NCBI RefSeq assembly: GCF_003013695.1
Contig: NZ_CP027792.1
Location: 2,252,501 to 2,316,500, forward strand
From: Pulveribacter suum
Lineage (GTDB): Bacteria; Pseudomonadota; Gammaproteobacteria; Burkholderiales; Burkholderiaceae_C
Length of the DNA: 64,000 nucleotides
Direction: 5' to 3'
Of this stretch, positions 29,134 through 37,542 are shown one piece after another. The position numbers and the translations under genes are program-made. How positions within the stretch are numbered: the stretch's first letter is position 1; each line of letters starts with the position of its first letter. The notes under the pieces are model-generated. The model saw only the letters and a program-made list of their open reading frames with translations, had not been told where the DNA came from and made no database searches.

Positions 29134-32100
29134 GGCGCCCCCTCGCGCCGGCCCTCGCCCCCCAGGCGCCGGCCCAGCCGGTCAAACCACAGGTAGATGA
29201 CCGGCGTGGTGAACAGGGTGAGCAGCTGCGACAGCACCAGTCCGCCAAAGATCGCCAGCCCCAGCGGGCGGCGCAGCTCGGCCCCGTCGCCCCAGCTGAG
29301 CATCAAAGGCACGGCGGCAGCCAGCGCCGCCAGCGTGGTCATCAGGATGGGCCGAAAGCGCAAGAGCGCCGCCTGGTGGATGGCGTCGCGCGGCGCCATG
29401 CCCTGCCCGCGCTCGGCGTCGATGGCGAAGTCGATCATCATGATGGCGTTCTTCTTCACGATGCCGATGAGCAGCACCAGACCGATGATGCCCACCACGT
29501 CCAGCGCATGGCCGGACAGCCACAGCGCCAGCAGCGCCCCCACCCCGGCCGAAGGCAGCGTGGACAAAATGGTCAGCGGATGCACGTAGCTCTCGTACAG
29601 CACGCCCAGCACGATATAGACGCACACCACCGCCGCCAGGATCAGCCACAGCTGGTTGGACAGCGAGTTCTGGTAGGCGCCCGAGGCGCCCGTGAAGCGC
29701 AGCGTGATGGCCGCCGGCAGCCCTTCGGCCTGCGCCGCCGCGCGCACCGCCTGCACGGCCGCGCCCAGGCTCACGCCCGGCGCCGTGTCAAAACCCACCG
29801 TGGCGGCCGGGTACTGGCCCACCCGGTGCACGGTGAGCGGCGTTTCCTCCTCCACCACCCGGGCGAATGATTCGAGCGGCGTGGTGCCGCCGCTGCTGGT
29901 GCGCACCGGCAGCTCGCGCAGGGCGCGCAGGCTGGCGGCGTCGCTTTGCGCAGCCTCCAGGATCACCCGGTACTGGTTGGTCTCGGTGAAGATGGTGGAG
30001 ACGATGCGCTGGCCAAAGGCGTTGTACAGCGTGTTGTCCAGGCTGCTGGCCGTGACCCCTAAGCGCGCGGCGGTGTCGCGGTCCACCCGCACCATGGCGG
30101 CCGGGCCGGTGTCGCCGGCGGTGGTGGTGGCGTGGCGCACCTCGCTCACCTGCCCCAGGCGCTGCACCAGGCGCCGCGCCCACTGGTTGACCTGGGCCGT
30201 GTCCACGCCCTCCAGGTCGAAGCGGTACTGGGTGGGGCCGGTGTCGGAATCGATCGTCAAATCCTGCGTGGGCTGCAGGTACAGCGTGGCGCCGGCCACG
30301 CGGCTAGCCACCTGCTCGCGCAGGCGCTGCATGACGGCCGCCTGCGAGTCGCCAAACAGCGGCTGCGGCCGCAGGTTGATGACCAGCCGGCCAGTGGACA
30401 GGGCGCTGTTGTTGGCCGCGTCCACCCCCACCACGGAGCTGACCGACTGCACGGCCTCGTCGGCCAGCACCAGCTGCGCCACCTGGCCCTGCAGCGCCGA
30501 CATGCGGGCGAACGACACGTCCGCCGCCGCCTGCACCTGGCCCTGCAGCTGGCCCGTGCTCTGGGTGGGGAACAAGTCCTTGGGGATGACCACGTACAGC
30601 AGCGCCGTGAGCAGCAGCGTCAGCACCGCCACGGCCAGCGTCAGCGGCTGGTGCGCCAGCACCCAGTGCAGGCCGCGGTCGTAGTGGCCGAGCATCCAGT
30701 CCATGCGCGCCTGCATCCAGCGGGCAAACCGGCCCTGCGATGCATGCAGCGGGCCCAGCCAGCGCGCCGACATCATGGGCACCAGGGTCAGCGAGACCAC
30801 GGCCGAGAACAGGATGGTGATGGCCAGCGTGACGGCAAATTCGCGAAACAGCCGGCCGATGACTTCCTGCATGAAGAGCAGCGGGATCAGCACGGCGATC
30901 AGCGAGACGGTGAGCGAGATGATGGTGAAGCCGATCTCGCCGGCGCCGTCGAGGGCGGCTTGCAGGGGGGATTTGGTGGCAGGGTCGTTTTGGCTTCGGC
31001 TCACGTCGGCTGCGCCGACATGACCCTGCGCCGAAACATCGCCCGTGCCCGCTGCGCCGCCAGGGCCGGCTGCGCCGGCCCGCATCTCGCGATGCCGTGG
31101 CCCATTTTGGCTTCGGCTCACGTCGGCTGCGCCGACATGACCCTGCGCCGAAACATCGCCCGTGTCGGCTACGCCGCCAGGGCCGGCTGCGCCGGCCCGC
31201 ATCTCGCGATGCCGGGCGATGTTTTCAATCATCACGATCGCGTCATCCACCACGAACCCGGTCGCAATCGTCAGCGCCATCAGCGTCAGGTTGTTCAGCG
31301 AATACCCCATCAGGTACATGAACGCCAGCGTGCCGATCAGCGACACCGGCACCGCGATGCTGGCGATCACCGTGGCGCGCAGGCTGTGCAGGAAGGCGAA
31401 GATGACCAGCACCACCATGGCCACGGCCAGGATCAGCTCGACCTCCACGTGCTCCACCGAGGCGCGGATGCCCAGCGTGCGGTCAGTCAGCACCGCCACC
31501 TGCACGCTGCTCGGCAGGGCCTCGCGCAGCTGGGGCAGCTGGCGCTTGATGGCGTCCACCGTGGCGATCACGTTGGCGCCGGGCTGGCGCTGCACGTTCA
31601 GGATGATGGCGGGCGTGAGCGGGGTGGTGTTTTCAGATGAAATCAGCCCCTGGCCCCCGCCCAGCTTGCGGGAGTAGCTATCGTTTTTGATGCCTGTCCA
31701 GGCACCCAGGCGGCTGTTCTCGGAGCCGTCCACCACCTCGGCCACGTCTTTCAGGCGCACCGGCGCGCCGCTGACGTAGGCCACGATCAGCTCGCGATAG
31801 TCCGCAACCGACAGCAGCTGGTCGTTGGCGTTGATGCTGTACTGGCGCGCCGGCCCGTCGAAGCTGCCCTTGGCCGAGCTGGAGTTGCCCGCGCTGATGG
31901 CGCTGCTGAGGGCGTCCAGCGACAGGCCCATGCTGGCCAGCGCCTGCAGGTTGCCCTGCACGCGCACGGCGGGGCGCTGGCCGCCGGCCAGCGTGACCAG
32001 GCCCACGCCGTCGATCTGGCTGATCTTCAGCGCCAGCCGGGTGTTGACCATGTTCTGCACCTCGGTCAGCGGCAGGCTGTCCGAGGTGATGGCCAGCTGC

Positions 32101-32519
32101 AGGATGGGCGCGTCGGCCGGGTTGATCTTGGCGTACACCGGCGGCGCCGGCAGGTCGGCCGGCAGCAGCGAGCCGGCGGCGTTCATGGCCGCCTGCACCT
32201 GCTGCTCGGCCGAGTCCATGGACAGGCTGAGGTTGAACTGCAGCGTGATCAGCGACACGCCGGCGCTGCTGACGCTGCCCATGCGCGCCAGGCCCGGCAT
32301 CTGGCCGAACTGGCGCTCCAGCGGCGCCGTGACGGTGCGGCTCATCACGTCCGGGCTGCCGCCGGGGTACAGCGTCTGCACCTGGATGGTGGGGTAGTCC
32401 ACCTGCGGCAGCGCCGCCACGGGCAGAAAGCGCAGCCCCACCAGACCGGCCAGCACGATGGCCAGCATGAATAGCGCGGTCGCCACCGGCCGCTGGATGA
32501 ACAGACGCGAGACGTTCAT
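29130..32519 (-). CDS. mdtB: RND efflux pump subunit, MdtB-like, with two unusual insertions
   Basis: This 1129-residue RND pump is about 90 residues longer than E. coli MdtB. Core motifs are intact: MNVSRLFIQRPVATALFM at the start, the proton relay TGFVVDDAIVMIENI, and AGEIGFTIISLTVSLIAVL for TM5. Insertion one (about residues 276-295, SYSRKLGGGQGLISSENT) is encoded by the dispersed repeat and sits before NVQRQPGANVIATVD. Insertion two (about 433-510) is two tandem 39-residue units in the loop between TM4 and TM5, predicted cytoplasmic. The frame stays open throughout. It is coupled by GTGA to mdtC. Confidence 0.9.
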   Translation of the reverse strand: MNVSRLFIQRPVATALFMLAIVLAGLVGLRFLPVAALPQVDYPTIQVQTLYPGGSPDVMSRTVTAPLERQFGQMPGLARMGSVSSAGVSLITLQFNLSLSMDSAEQQVQAAMNAAGSLLPADLPAPPVYAKINPADAPILQLAITSDSLPLTEVQNMVNTRLALKISQIDGVGLVTLAGGQRPAVRVQGNLQALASMGLSLDALSSAISAGNSSSAKGSFDGPARQYSINANDQLLSVADYRELIVAYVSGAPVRLKDVAEVVDGSENSRLGAWTGIKNDSYSRKLGGGQGLISSENTTPLTPAIILNVQRQPGANVIATVDAIKRQLPQLREALPSSVQVAVLTDRTLGIRASVEHVEVELILAVAMVVLVIFAFLHSLRATVIASIAVPVSLIGTLAFMYLMGYSLNNLTLMALTIATGFVVDDAIVMIENIARHREMRAGAAGPGGVADTGDVSAQGHVGAADVSRSQNGPRHREMRAGAAGPGGAAGTGDVSAQGHVGAADVSRSQNDPATKSPLQAALDGAGEIGFTIISLTVSLIAVLIPLLFMQEVIGRLFREFAVTLAITILFSAVVSLTLVPMMSARWLGPLHASQGRFARWMQARMDWMLGHYDRGLHWVLAHQPLTLAVAVLTLLLTALLYVVIPKDLFPTQSTGQLQGQVQAAADVSFARMSALQGQVAQLVLADEAVQSVSSVVGVDAANNSALSTGRLVINLRPQPLFGDSQAAVMQRLREQVASRVAGATLYLQPTQDLTIDSDTGPTQYRFDLEGVDTAQVNQWARRLVQRLGQVSEVRHATTTAGDTGPAAMVRVDRDTAARLGVTASSLDNTLYNAFGQRIVSTIFTETNQYRVILEAAQSDAASLRALRELPVRTSSGGTTPLESFARVVEEETPLTVHRVGQYPAATVGFDTAPGVSLGAAVQAVRAAAQAEGLPAAITLRFTGASGAYQNSLSNQLWLILAAVVCVYIVLGVLYESYVHPLTILSTLPSAGVGALLALWLSGHALDVVGIIGLVLLIGIVKKNAIMMIDFAIDAERGQGMAPRDAIHQAALLRFRPILMTTLAALAAAVPLMLSWGDGAELRRPLGLAIFGGLVLSQLLTLFTTPVIYLWFDRLGRRLGGEGRREGAP
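30988..31221 (-). repeat. Tandem duplication, two 117-bp units, inside mdtB
   Basis: Units at 30988-31104 and 31105-31221 share about 110 nearly identical bases with only a few differences. Each encodes 39 residues beginning RHREMRAGAAGPGG and containing GDVSAQGHVGAADVSRSQN. Each unit holds nested inverted repeats on the plus strand: TTCGGC with GCCGAA, GTCGGC with GCCGAC, and GGGCCGGC with GCCGGCCC. Confidence 0.9.
31640..31692 (-). repeat. Dispersed repeat inside the mdtB coding region
   Basis: A degenerate copy ending GGGAGTAGCTATCGTTTTTG lies in frame. It supplies about 18-24 extra residues relative to MdtB homologues, between GAWTG and the NVQRQPGAN strand. Confidence 0.6.
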
Positions 32520-32537
32520 GCTGCGTGACCAGCCGCG

Positions 32538-33890
32538 TTACTGCGCCGCAGCCGATGCGGGTGCCTGCGCCGGCGCCGAAGCGCCCGCGCGGGGCGCCCC
32601 CCGGCCGGCACGCGAGGCGCCATCGGCCGGGCGCGAGGCACCGGCGCGCGCGCCCTCGGCCGCCCCGCGGCGCCTTGCGCCGCCGGCCGCGGCCTGGCCA
32701 GCCAGCTGCACCTTGCCGCCGTCCTTGACGCGGTCGCCGCCCTCGGTCACCACCTGCTCGCCGGCCTGCAGGCCCTGCGTGACGAGCACCCGGTCCACCG
32801 TGGCCATGCCGCGCACCACGGGGCGCATGCGCGCCACCTGCTCCTCGTCGATCACATAGACGTAGTCGCCCTGCGGGCCGGTGCGCACCGCCGTCACCGG
32901 CACCAGCAGGCCGCTTTGCGAGCCCAGCTGCAGCCGGGCGTTCACGAACTGGTTGGGGAACAGCGCCCCATCGGCATTGGCAAAGCGCGCCTTGGCGCGC
33001 ACCGTGCCGGTGGCGGCGGTGACCTGGTTGTCCAGCGTCAGGAAGCGCCCTTCGGCCAGCGTGGCGCTGCGCGCGCGGTCCAGTGCGGTCACGGGCAGCG
33101 CGCCCTGGCGCTGGGCGGCGCGCACGTCGGGCACGCGGTCCTGCGGCACGGAGAACACCACGTCGATGGGCCGCACCTGGGTGATGGTGGCAATGCCGGT
33201 GCTGGTGCCGCTGCTGACCAGGTTGCCCGGGTCCACACTGCGCAGGCCGATGGTGCCATCGATGGGTGCGCGCAGCGTGGTGTAGTCCAGGTTGAGCTGG
33301 GCCGTGCGCTCGCTGGCGCGGTCGGACAGCACGGCAGCGTCCAGCTGCTGCACCAGCGCGGCCTGGGTGTCCAGCGTCTGGCGGGCGATGGAGTCCTGCT
33401 TCCACAGCTCCTGGTATCGCGAGAGCGTCACGCGCGCGGCAGCCAGCTGGGCCTCGTCGCGGGCGGTCTGGCTCTTCGCCTGGGCCAGCGCCTGCTCGTA
33501 GGGGCGCGGGTCGATGCGCGCCAGCACCTGGCCCTTCTTCACATTCTGGCCTTCGGTGAACAGCACCTCGGTCAGCACGCCCGAGACTTGCGGCACCAGC
33601 GTGGCGGTGACGGACGGCGTGACCGTGCCTAGCGCATCGATGAGGACGGGCAGCTCGCCCTGCTGCGCCCGCGCCGCGCCCACGGTGACGCTGGCCATGG
33701 CCGCGAAGGCGGCCGGCCCGGCCGGCGCGCCCGGGCGGCCGGGCGGCGCGGCGGGGCCCTTGGCACGCTGCACCAGCAACCAGGCCGTGGCGGCCAGGGC
33801 GGCGATCAGTGCCAGCGTCAGCACGAGGGCCCGCCAGCGGCGGCGTGGGCGCACGGGGGCGGGCAAGGAAGCGTTGTCTGGGTCAGTCAT
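32538..33890 (-). CDS. mdtA: RND periplasmic adaptor (membrane fusion protein), MdtA-like
   Basis: This 450-residue adaptor joins the RND pumps to the outer-membrane channel. It has an N-terminal membrane anchor (ALVLTLALIAALAATAWLLV) and a lipoyl/hairpin region (VPQVSGVLTEVLFTEGQNVKKGQVLARIDPRPYE split around the coiled coil). Beta-barrel and membrane-proximal domains follow. The last 50 residues are an Ala/Arg/Gly/Pro-rich low-complexity tail (GARRRGAAEGARAGASRPAD), absent from E. coli MdtA. ATG 33890 is chosen over a longer frame. It is the first gene of the operon, 18 bases before mdtB. Confidence 0.9.
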   Translation of the reverse strand: MTDPDNASLPAPVRPRRRWRALVLTLALIAALAATAWLLVQRAKGPAAPPGRPGAPAGPAAFAAMASVTVGAARAQQGELPVLIDALGTVTPSVTATLVPQVSGVLTEVLFTEGQNVKKGQVLARIDPRPYEQALAQAKSQTARDEAQLAAARVTLSRYQELWKQDSIARQTLDTQAALVQQLDAAVLSDRASERTAQLNLDYTTLRAPIDGTIGLRSVDPGNLVSSGTSTGIATITQVRPIDVVFSVPQDRVPDVRAAQRQGALPVTALDRARSATLAEGRFLTLDNQVTAATGTVRAKARFANADGALFPNQFVNARLQLGSQSGLLVPVTAVRTGPQGDYVYVIDEEQVARMRPVVRGMATVDRVLVTQGLQAGEQVVTEGGDRVKDGGKVQLAGQAAAGGARRRGAAEGARAGASRPADGASRAGRGAPRAGASAPAQAPASAAAQ

Positions 33891-34009
33891 GCGGCAAGGC
33901 GAGGGGAAACCGTGGTGGGGCGTGGGCCATCCTAGCAGCCGCTGCGGCGTGCGCGAGGGCTGCGCCGGCCGCGGCATTGCAGCCCTTCATTACAAGCCAG
34001 AACGCCGCC

Positions 34010-34048
34010 AGGGCGCGCCAATCAAGCGCCAGCAGCTATGGTTTTTGA
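34010..34048 (-). repeat. Dispersed repeat, partial copy
   Basis: CAAGCGCCAGCAGCTATGG with flanking T-rich sequence lies between egtB and the start of the efflux operon. Confidence 0.5.
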
Positions 34049-34087
34049 CTGTCTTGCCCAACCATTGACAGCATCTTTACCCCGCCT

Positions 34088-35404
34088 TTACCGCACGTCG
34101 CGCGCCAGGCGCAGGCCCGAGAACTGCCAGCGCGCGCCGGCCGGAAAGAAGTTGCGGTAGCTGGCGCGCACATGGCCGGAGGGCGTGGCGCAGGAGCCGC
34201 CGCGCAGCACGTACTGGTTGACCATGAACTTGCCGTTGTACTCGCCCACCGCGCCGGCGGCGGGCGTGAAGCCGGGGTATGGCGCATAGCTGGACTGCGT
34301 CCACTCCCACACGTCGCCAAACAGCTGGGCCGGCTGGCCTTCGGGCACGTCCGCCGGCGCGGGCAGCGGGTGCAGCACGCCCTGGTCCGCAAAGTGCCCG
34401 GACAGGCAGGGCGTGGCGCTGGTGGCGGCGGCCTCCCACTCGGCCTCGGTGGGCAGGCGCGCGCCGGCCCAGCGAGCATAGGCGTCGGCCTCGTAGTACG
34501 ACAGGTGCACCACCGGCTGCGCGGGCACCAGGGGCTGGCGGCCGGCCAGGGTGAATTCGCACCAGCCGTGGCCGTCCTGGCGCCAGTACAGCGGGTGGCC
34601 GATGCCCTGGCTGGCGCGCCAGTCCCAGCCTTCGGCCAGCCAGTGGGCGGGCTCGCCATAGCCGCCGGCCATCACGAAGGCCAAGTATTCGGCGTTGGTC
34701 ACCAGCCGGGTAGCCAACTCGTAGGGCTGCAGCCAGACCGGGTGGCGCGGGGTCTCGTTGTCAAAGGCAAAGCCTATGCCGTCGTGGCCGATGTGCACCA
34801 GGCCGCCCTCGAAGCGGCGCCAGCGCACCAGCGGCGCGGCAGGTGGTGGCGGCGGCGCGGCGGGCGGCGCCTGGTAGGCGGGCCAGGTGGGGTTGCACGA
34901 CAGCAGGTGCTTGATGTCGGTCAGCAGCAGCTCCTGGTGCTGCTGCTCGTGCTGAAGGCCCAGCTCCAGCAGGCCCGCCACCTCGGGCGCCAGGGGCTCG
35001 CGCTGCAGCAGCCGCTGCATGCGCGCGTCCACATCGTCGCGCCAGGTCAGCACGGTGGCCAGGTCGGGCCGGGTGAGCAGCCCGCGCTGCGCGCGCGGGT
35101 GCTGCGCGCCCACGCCCTGGTAGTAGGAGTTGAACAGCACGCGGAACTCGGGGTCGAAGGGCGCGAAGTCTTCTTCGTGCGCCTCCAAGATGAAGGTCTC
35201 GAAGAACCAGGCCGTGTGCGCCAGGTGCCACTTGGCGGGGCTGGCCTCGGTCATGGACTGGGCGCCGCAGTCCTCGGGCGACAGCGGCTCGGCCAGCCGG
35301 AGGGTGGCCGCGCGCACCGCGGCGTAGCGCTGGCAGGCGCTGGCGTGCGGAGCGCCGGCGGGCTCGGGGGCGTCCAGGGGCATAGCGCTGGCGGACAGGC
35401 GCAT
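34088..35404 (-). CDS. egtB: Ergothioneine biosynthesis sulfoxide synthase EgtB
   Basis: This 438-residue non-haem iron enzyme joins trimethylhistidine (hercynine) to a thiol with oxygen. The N-terminal DinB-like domain carries the iron-binding histidines (WHLAHTAWFFETF and LQHEQQHQELLLTD). The C-terminal formylglycine-enzyme-like domain has RLPTEAEWEAAA, QLFGDVWEWTQSSY and VLRGGSCATP. ATG 35404 has GAGGAG upstream. It lies 56 bases after egtD on the same strand. The glutathione-related egtA and egtC genes are absent nearby, so the thiol donor may be cysteine or gamma-glutamylcysteine. Confidence 0.92.
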   Translation of the reverse strand: MRLSASAMPLDAPEPAGAPHASACQRYAAVRAATLRLAEPLSPEDCGAQSMTEASPAKWHLAHTAWFFETFILEAHEEDFAPFDPEFRVLFNSYYQGVGAQHPRAQRGLLTRPDLATVLTWRDDVDARMQRLLQREPLAPEVAGLLELGLQHEQQHQELLLTDIKHLLSCNPTWPAYQAPPAAPPPPPAAPLVRWRRFEGGLVHIGHDGIGFAFDNETPRHPVWLQPYELATRLVTNAEYLAFVMAGGYGEPAHWLAEGWDWRASQGIGHPLYWRQDGHGWCEFTLAGRQPLVPAQPVVHLSYYEADAYARWAGARLPTEAEWEAAATSATPCLSGHFADQGVLHPLPAPADVPEGQPAQLFGDVWEWTQSSYAPYPGFTPAAGAVGEYNGKFMVNQYVLRGGSCATPSGHVRASYRNFFPAGARWQFSGLRLARDVR

Positions 35405-35460
35405 GGGGTTTTCTCCTCGTGTTCTTTGCGATTTTTGTGTTCTTGGCGGCCCGGGCGGCC

Positions 35461-36459
35461 TCAGGCGCGGGCGTGCACCAGGGCGTACCAGTCGCGCTCG
35501 TCCGTCCAGGCCTGCGGCTGCGTGAAGCCGGCGCGTTCCAGCAGATCGACGAAGGCGGGCAGCGGGTACTTGTAGCTGTTCTCGGTGTGGATGCGCTCGT
35601 CTGCCGCAAAGCTGCGGGTGCCACCAGGCCAGCGCACCTGCTGCGGGCCGCAGGCGGCCAAGTGCATCTCGATGCGCGATTCGACCGTGTTGAAGAAGGC
35701 CTCGTGGCGCCACTGGGCCGGCTCGAAGTCGCTGCCAATGAGCCGGTTTACGTGGGTCAGGATGTTGCGGTTGAACTGCGCCGTCACGCCGGCCGCGTCG
35801 TCGTAGGCGGCCTGCAGCACGGCCGCGTCCTTGGGCAGGTCGATGCCGATCAGCAGGCCGCCGCCCTGCCCTTGCGCCAGCGCGTGCATCTGGCGCAGCA
35901 GCGCCAGGGCGGCGGGCGGGTCGAAGTTGCCAATGGACGAGCCCGGGTAGAACACCAGCCGCCGCGCCTGCGGCACGTCGCGCGGCAGCTCGATGGCGGT
36001 GGTGATGTCGCCGCCCACGGCGCGCGCGTCCAGCCCCGGCAGCGCGGCACGCAGGCGTGCGACGCTGCCTTCCAGATAGTCGGCGGAGATATCCACCCCC
36101 ACGAAATGCGTGGCGCCCAGCAGTCGGCACAGCACCTGCGCCTTGTCGCAGCTGCCGGCGCCGGGCTCGATGACCACGCCGCCACGGCCCACGGCCTGGG
36201 CAATCGCCTGGGCGTGGCGGCGCAGCACGGCTTGTTCAGTGCGCGTGGGGTAGTACTCGGGCAGGCGGGTGATGGCTTCGAAGAGCCGCGAGCCGCGCTC
36301 GTCGTAGAAGTATTTGGGAGAGATGCTGGCCGGCCGGCCCAGCAGACCGGCGATGACCTGCGCCCGCTCGGCCGGCGGGGCCAGGGGCTGTGCCGCGCCG
36401 GCCGCGCTCCGGGGTGGGGTGGGACTGGTAGCGTGCGGGGTGGCGAGGGAGGCAGACAT
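35461..36459 (-). CDS. egtD: L-histidine N-alpha-methyltransferase EgtD
   Basis: This 332-residue SAM-dependent methyltransferase trimethylates histidine to hercynine, the first step of ergothioneine synthesis. Seen are SPKYFYDERGSRLFEAIT, LPEYYPTRTE, the SAM-binding VVIEPGAGSCDKAQVL, YPGSSIGNFDP, and the C-terminal HTENSYKYPLPAF. The first 30 residues are Ala/Pro-rich and poorly conserved. It forms a two-gene operon with egtB. Upstream are the terminator of ompW and a dispersed repeat, so the promoter lies between 36460 and about 36590. Confidence 0.93.
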   Translation of the reverse strand: MSASLATPHATSPTPPRSAAGAAQPLAPPAERAQVIAGLLGRPASISPKYFYDERGSRLFEAITRLPEYYPTRTEQAVLRRHAQAIAQAVGRGGVVIEPGAGSCDKAQVLCRLLGATHFVGVDISADYLEGSVARLRAALPGLDARAVGGDITTAIELPRDVPQARRLVFYPGSSIGNFDPPAALALLRQMHALAQGQGGGLLIGIDLPKDAAVLQAAYDDAAGVTAQFNRNILTHVNRLIGSDFEPAQWRHEAFFNTVESRIEMHLAACGPQQVRWPGGTRSFAADERIHTENSYKYPLPAFVDLLERAGFTQPQAWTDERDWYALVHARA

Positions 36460-36591
36460 GGCCTGCGAGCATGGGCCGGGCCTGCGCTGCGCGGCGCAGG
36501 CCTGCAGCCGCCATCCCGGTAGGACGGCCGCGCAACTTGCAGCGCGACCCTTGCAGGGCGGGTCCGGGCGTGCCAGGGCGCCGTCCTCAGG

Positions 36592-36642
36592 CTATCAAAT
36601 CAATAGCTGCTGGCGCTTGACTGGCGGGCGCTGGAGCCAAAA
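36592..36642 (+). repeat. Dispersed palindromic repeat, intergenic copy
   Basis: ATAGCTGCTGGCGCTTGAC is followed by GGGCGCTGGAGCC and an A-run. It lies in the 333-base gap between egtD and ompW; that gap otherwise holds only the ompW terminator and the egtD upstream region. Confidence 0.75.
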
Positions 36643-36683
36643 AACGCTTAAAACCCGAGAGTGCCGTGCCGGCCGCAAAACAA

Positions 36684-36715
36684 CAAAAAAAGGGCCGGCA
36701 CCCAGGCGCCGGCCC
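36684..36715 (-). terminator. Intrinsic terminator of the ompW-like gene
   Basis: On the minus strand, perfect 8-base-pair arms GGGCCGGC and GCCGGCCC are followed by seven T. It lies about 80 bases after the ompW stop. Confidence 0.85.
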
Positions 36716-36792
36716 ATCCCACCATGAAGAGCCGCAGTGGCTGCGGCGCGGTCAGCTTCTTTGTAGTTGTTCGGAGCAGGAGCGCAGCGCGC

Positions 36793-37413
36793 TCAGAAGC
36801 GCCAGCCCAGGCCCACGCCGGCCAGCACCGGGTTGACCTTGAAGGTGCCGGCCTTGGCACCGCCGGCGTACACATCGGTGCTGATGAACACCTTCTTCAC
36901 GTCCAGGTTCAGGTACAGGTTCTTGGACAGCCGGATGTCCACGCCCACCTGCAGCGCGCCGCCCCAGCTGTTCTTGTCGATGCTGGGGCTCAGCGCTGCC
37001 TGCACGGCGGGCTCGAAGCGCACGCCGGAAAAGCGCGTGTAGTTCACGCCGGCGCCCACGTAGGGCTTGAAGCCGCTGAAATTGGTGAAGTGGTATTGCG
37101 CCAGCAGCGTGGGCGGCAGGTGCTTGAGGGTGCCGATCTGGCCCAGGCCGTCGGCGCGCAGCTTGTGCTTTTGCGGGTAGGTCAGGATCAGCTCGGCGGC
37201 AATGTTGGGCGTGAAGAAGTAGCTCACATCCAGCTCGGGGATGACCTTGTCGTTGACCGACAGGCCCAGGCCCGTGCTGTCCTTGTTGGCGCTGTCCAGG
37301 TTCACGGCGCGCACGCGCACCATGAACGGGCCTTCAGAAGTGGACTGTTGCGCGAAGGCGGCGCCCGAGGTCATCGCGCAAACGGCAGCCAGGGCCAGCA
37401 GGGTCTTGTGCAT
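36793..37413 (-). CDS. ompW: OmpW family outer-membrane porin
   Basis: This 206-residue eight-stranded beta-barrel has a signal peptide ending GAAFA-Q. The start of the mature protein (EGPFMVRVRAVNLDS), IPELDVSYFFTPNIAAELILTY, the middle motif LPPTLLAQYHF, and the C-terminal GVGLGWRF with a terminal Phe are all typical. OmpW proteins form narrow hydrophobic channels and often respond to oxygen, salt or iron status. ATG 37413 is preferred over the upstream GTG. A palindrome GAGCAAATTGCTC at 37472-37484, about 60 bases upstream, could be an operator. Confidence 0.9.
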   Translation of the reverse strand: MHKTLLALAAVCAMTSGAAFAQQSTSEGPFMVRVRAVNLDSANKDSTGLGLSVNDKVIPELDVSYFFTPNIAAELILTYPQKHKLRADGLGQIGTLKHLPPTLLAQYHFTNFSGFKPYVGAGVNYTRFSGVRFEPAVQAALSPSIDKNSWGGALQVGVDIRLSKNLYLNLDVKKVFISTDVYAGGAKAGTFKVNPVLAGVGLGWRF

Positions 37414-37471
37414 AGTACTTTTCGTATCCGTTGAACACGGGGACGACCCCCGTGCCATGAATTAGGCCCAC

Positions 37472-37484
37472 GAGCAAATTGCTC
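37472..37484. promoter_or_regulatory. 13-bp perfect palindrome upstream of ompW
   Basis: GAGCAA-A-TTGCTC lies 59-71 bases before the ompW ATG, between ompW and the 3' end of the DUF808 gene. It may be a regulator site; the protein is unknown. Confidence 0.35.
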
Positions 37485-37542
37485 AGGATTGCGTGAGATC
37501 AAGCTTTGCGGCCAGCGACGGCCGTCCAAGCAGGTGGGGCAC

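Noticed and set aside
25861..29196. Long plus-strand frame opposite the MdtC-like pump
   Set aside because: Gln/His/Gly-rich composition and no motif. It is the mirror of GC-rich codons of the real minus-strand pump.
30988..31221. Possible CRISPR array
   Set aside because: Only two units, no spacer between them, and they are translated in frame as part of the pump protein.
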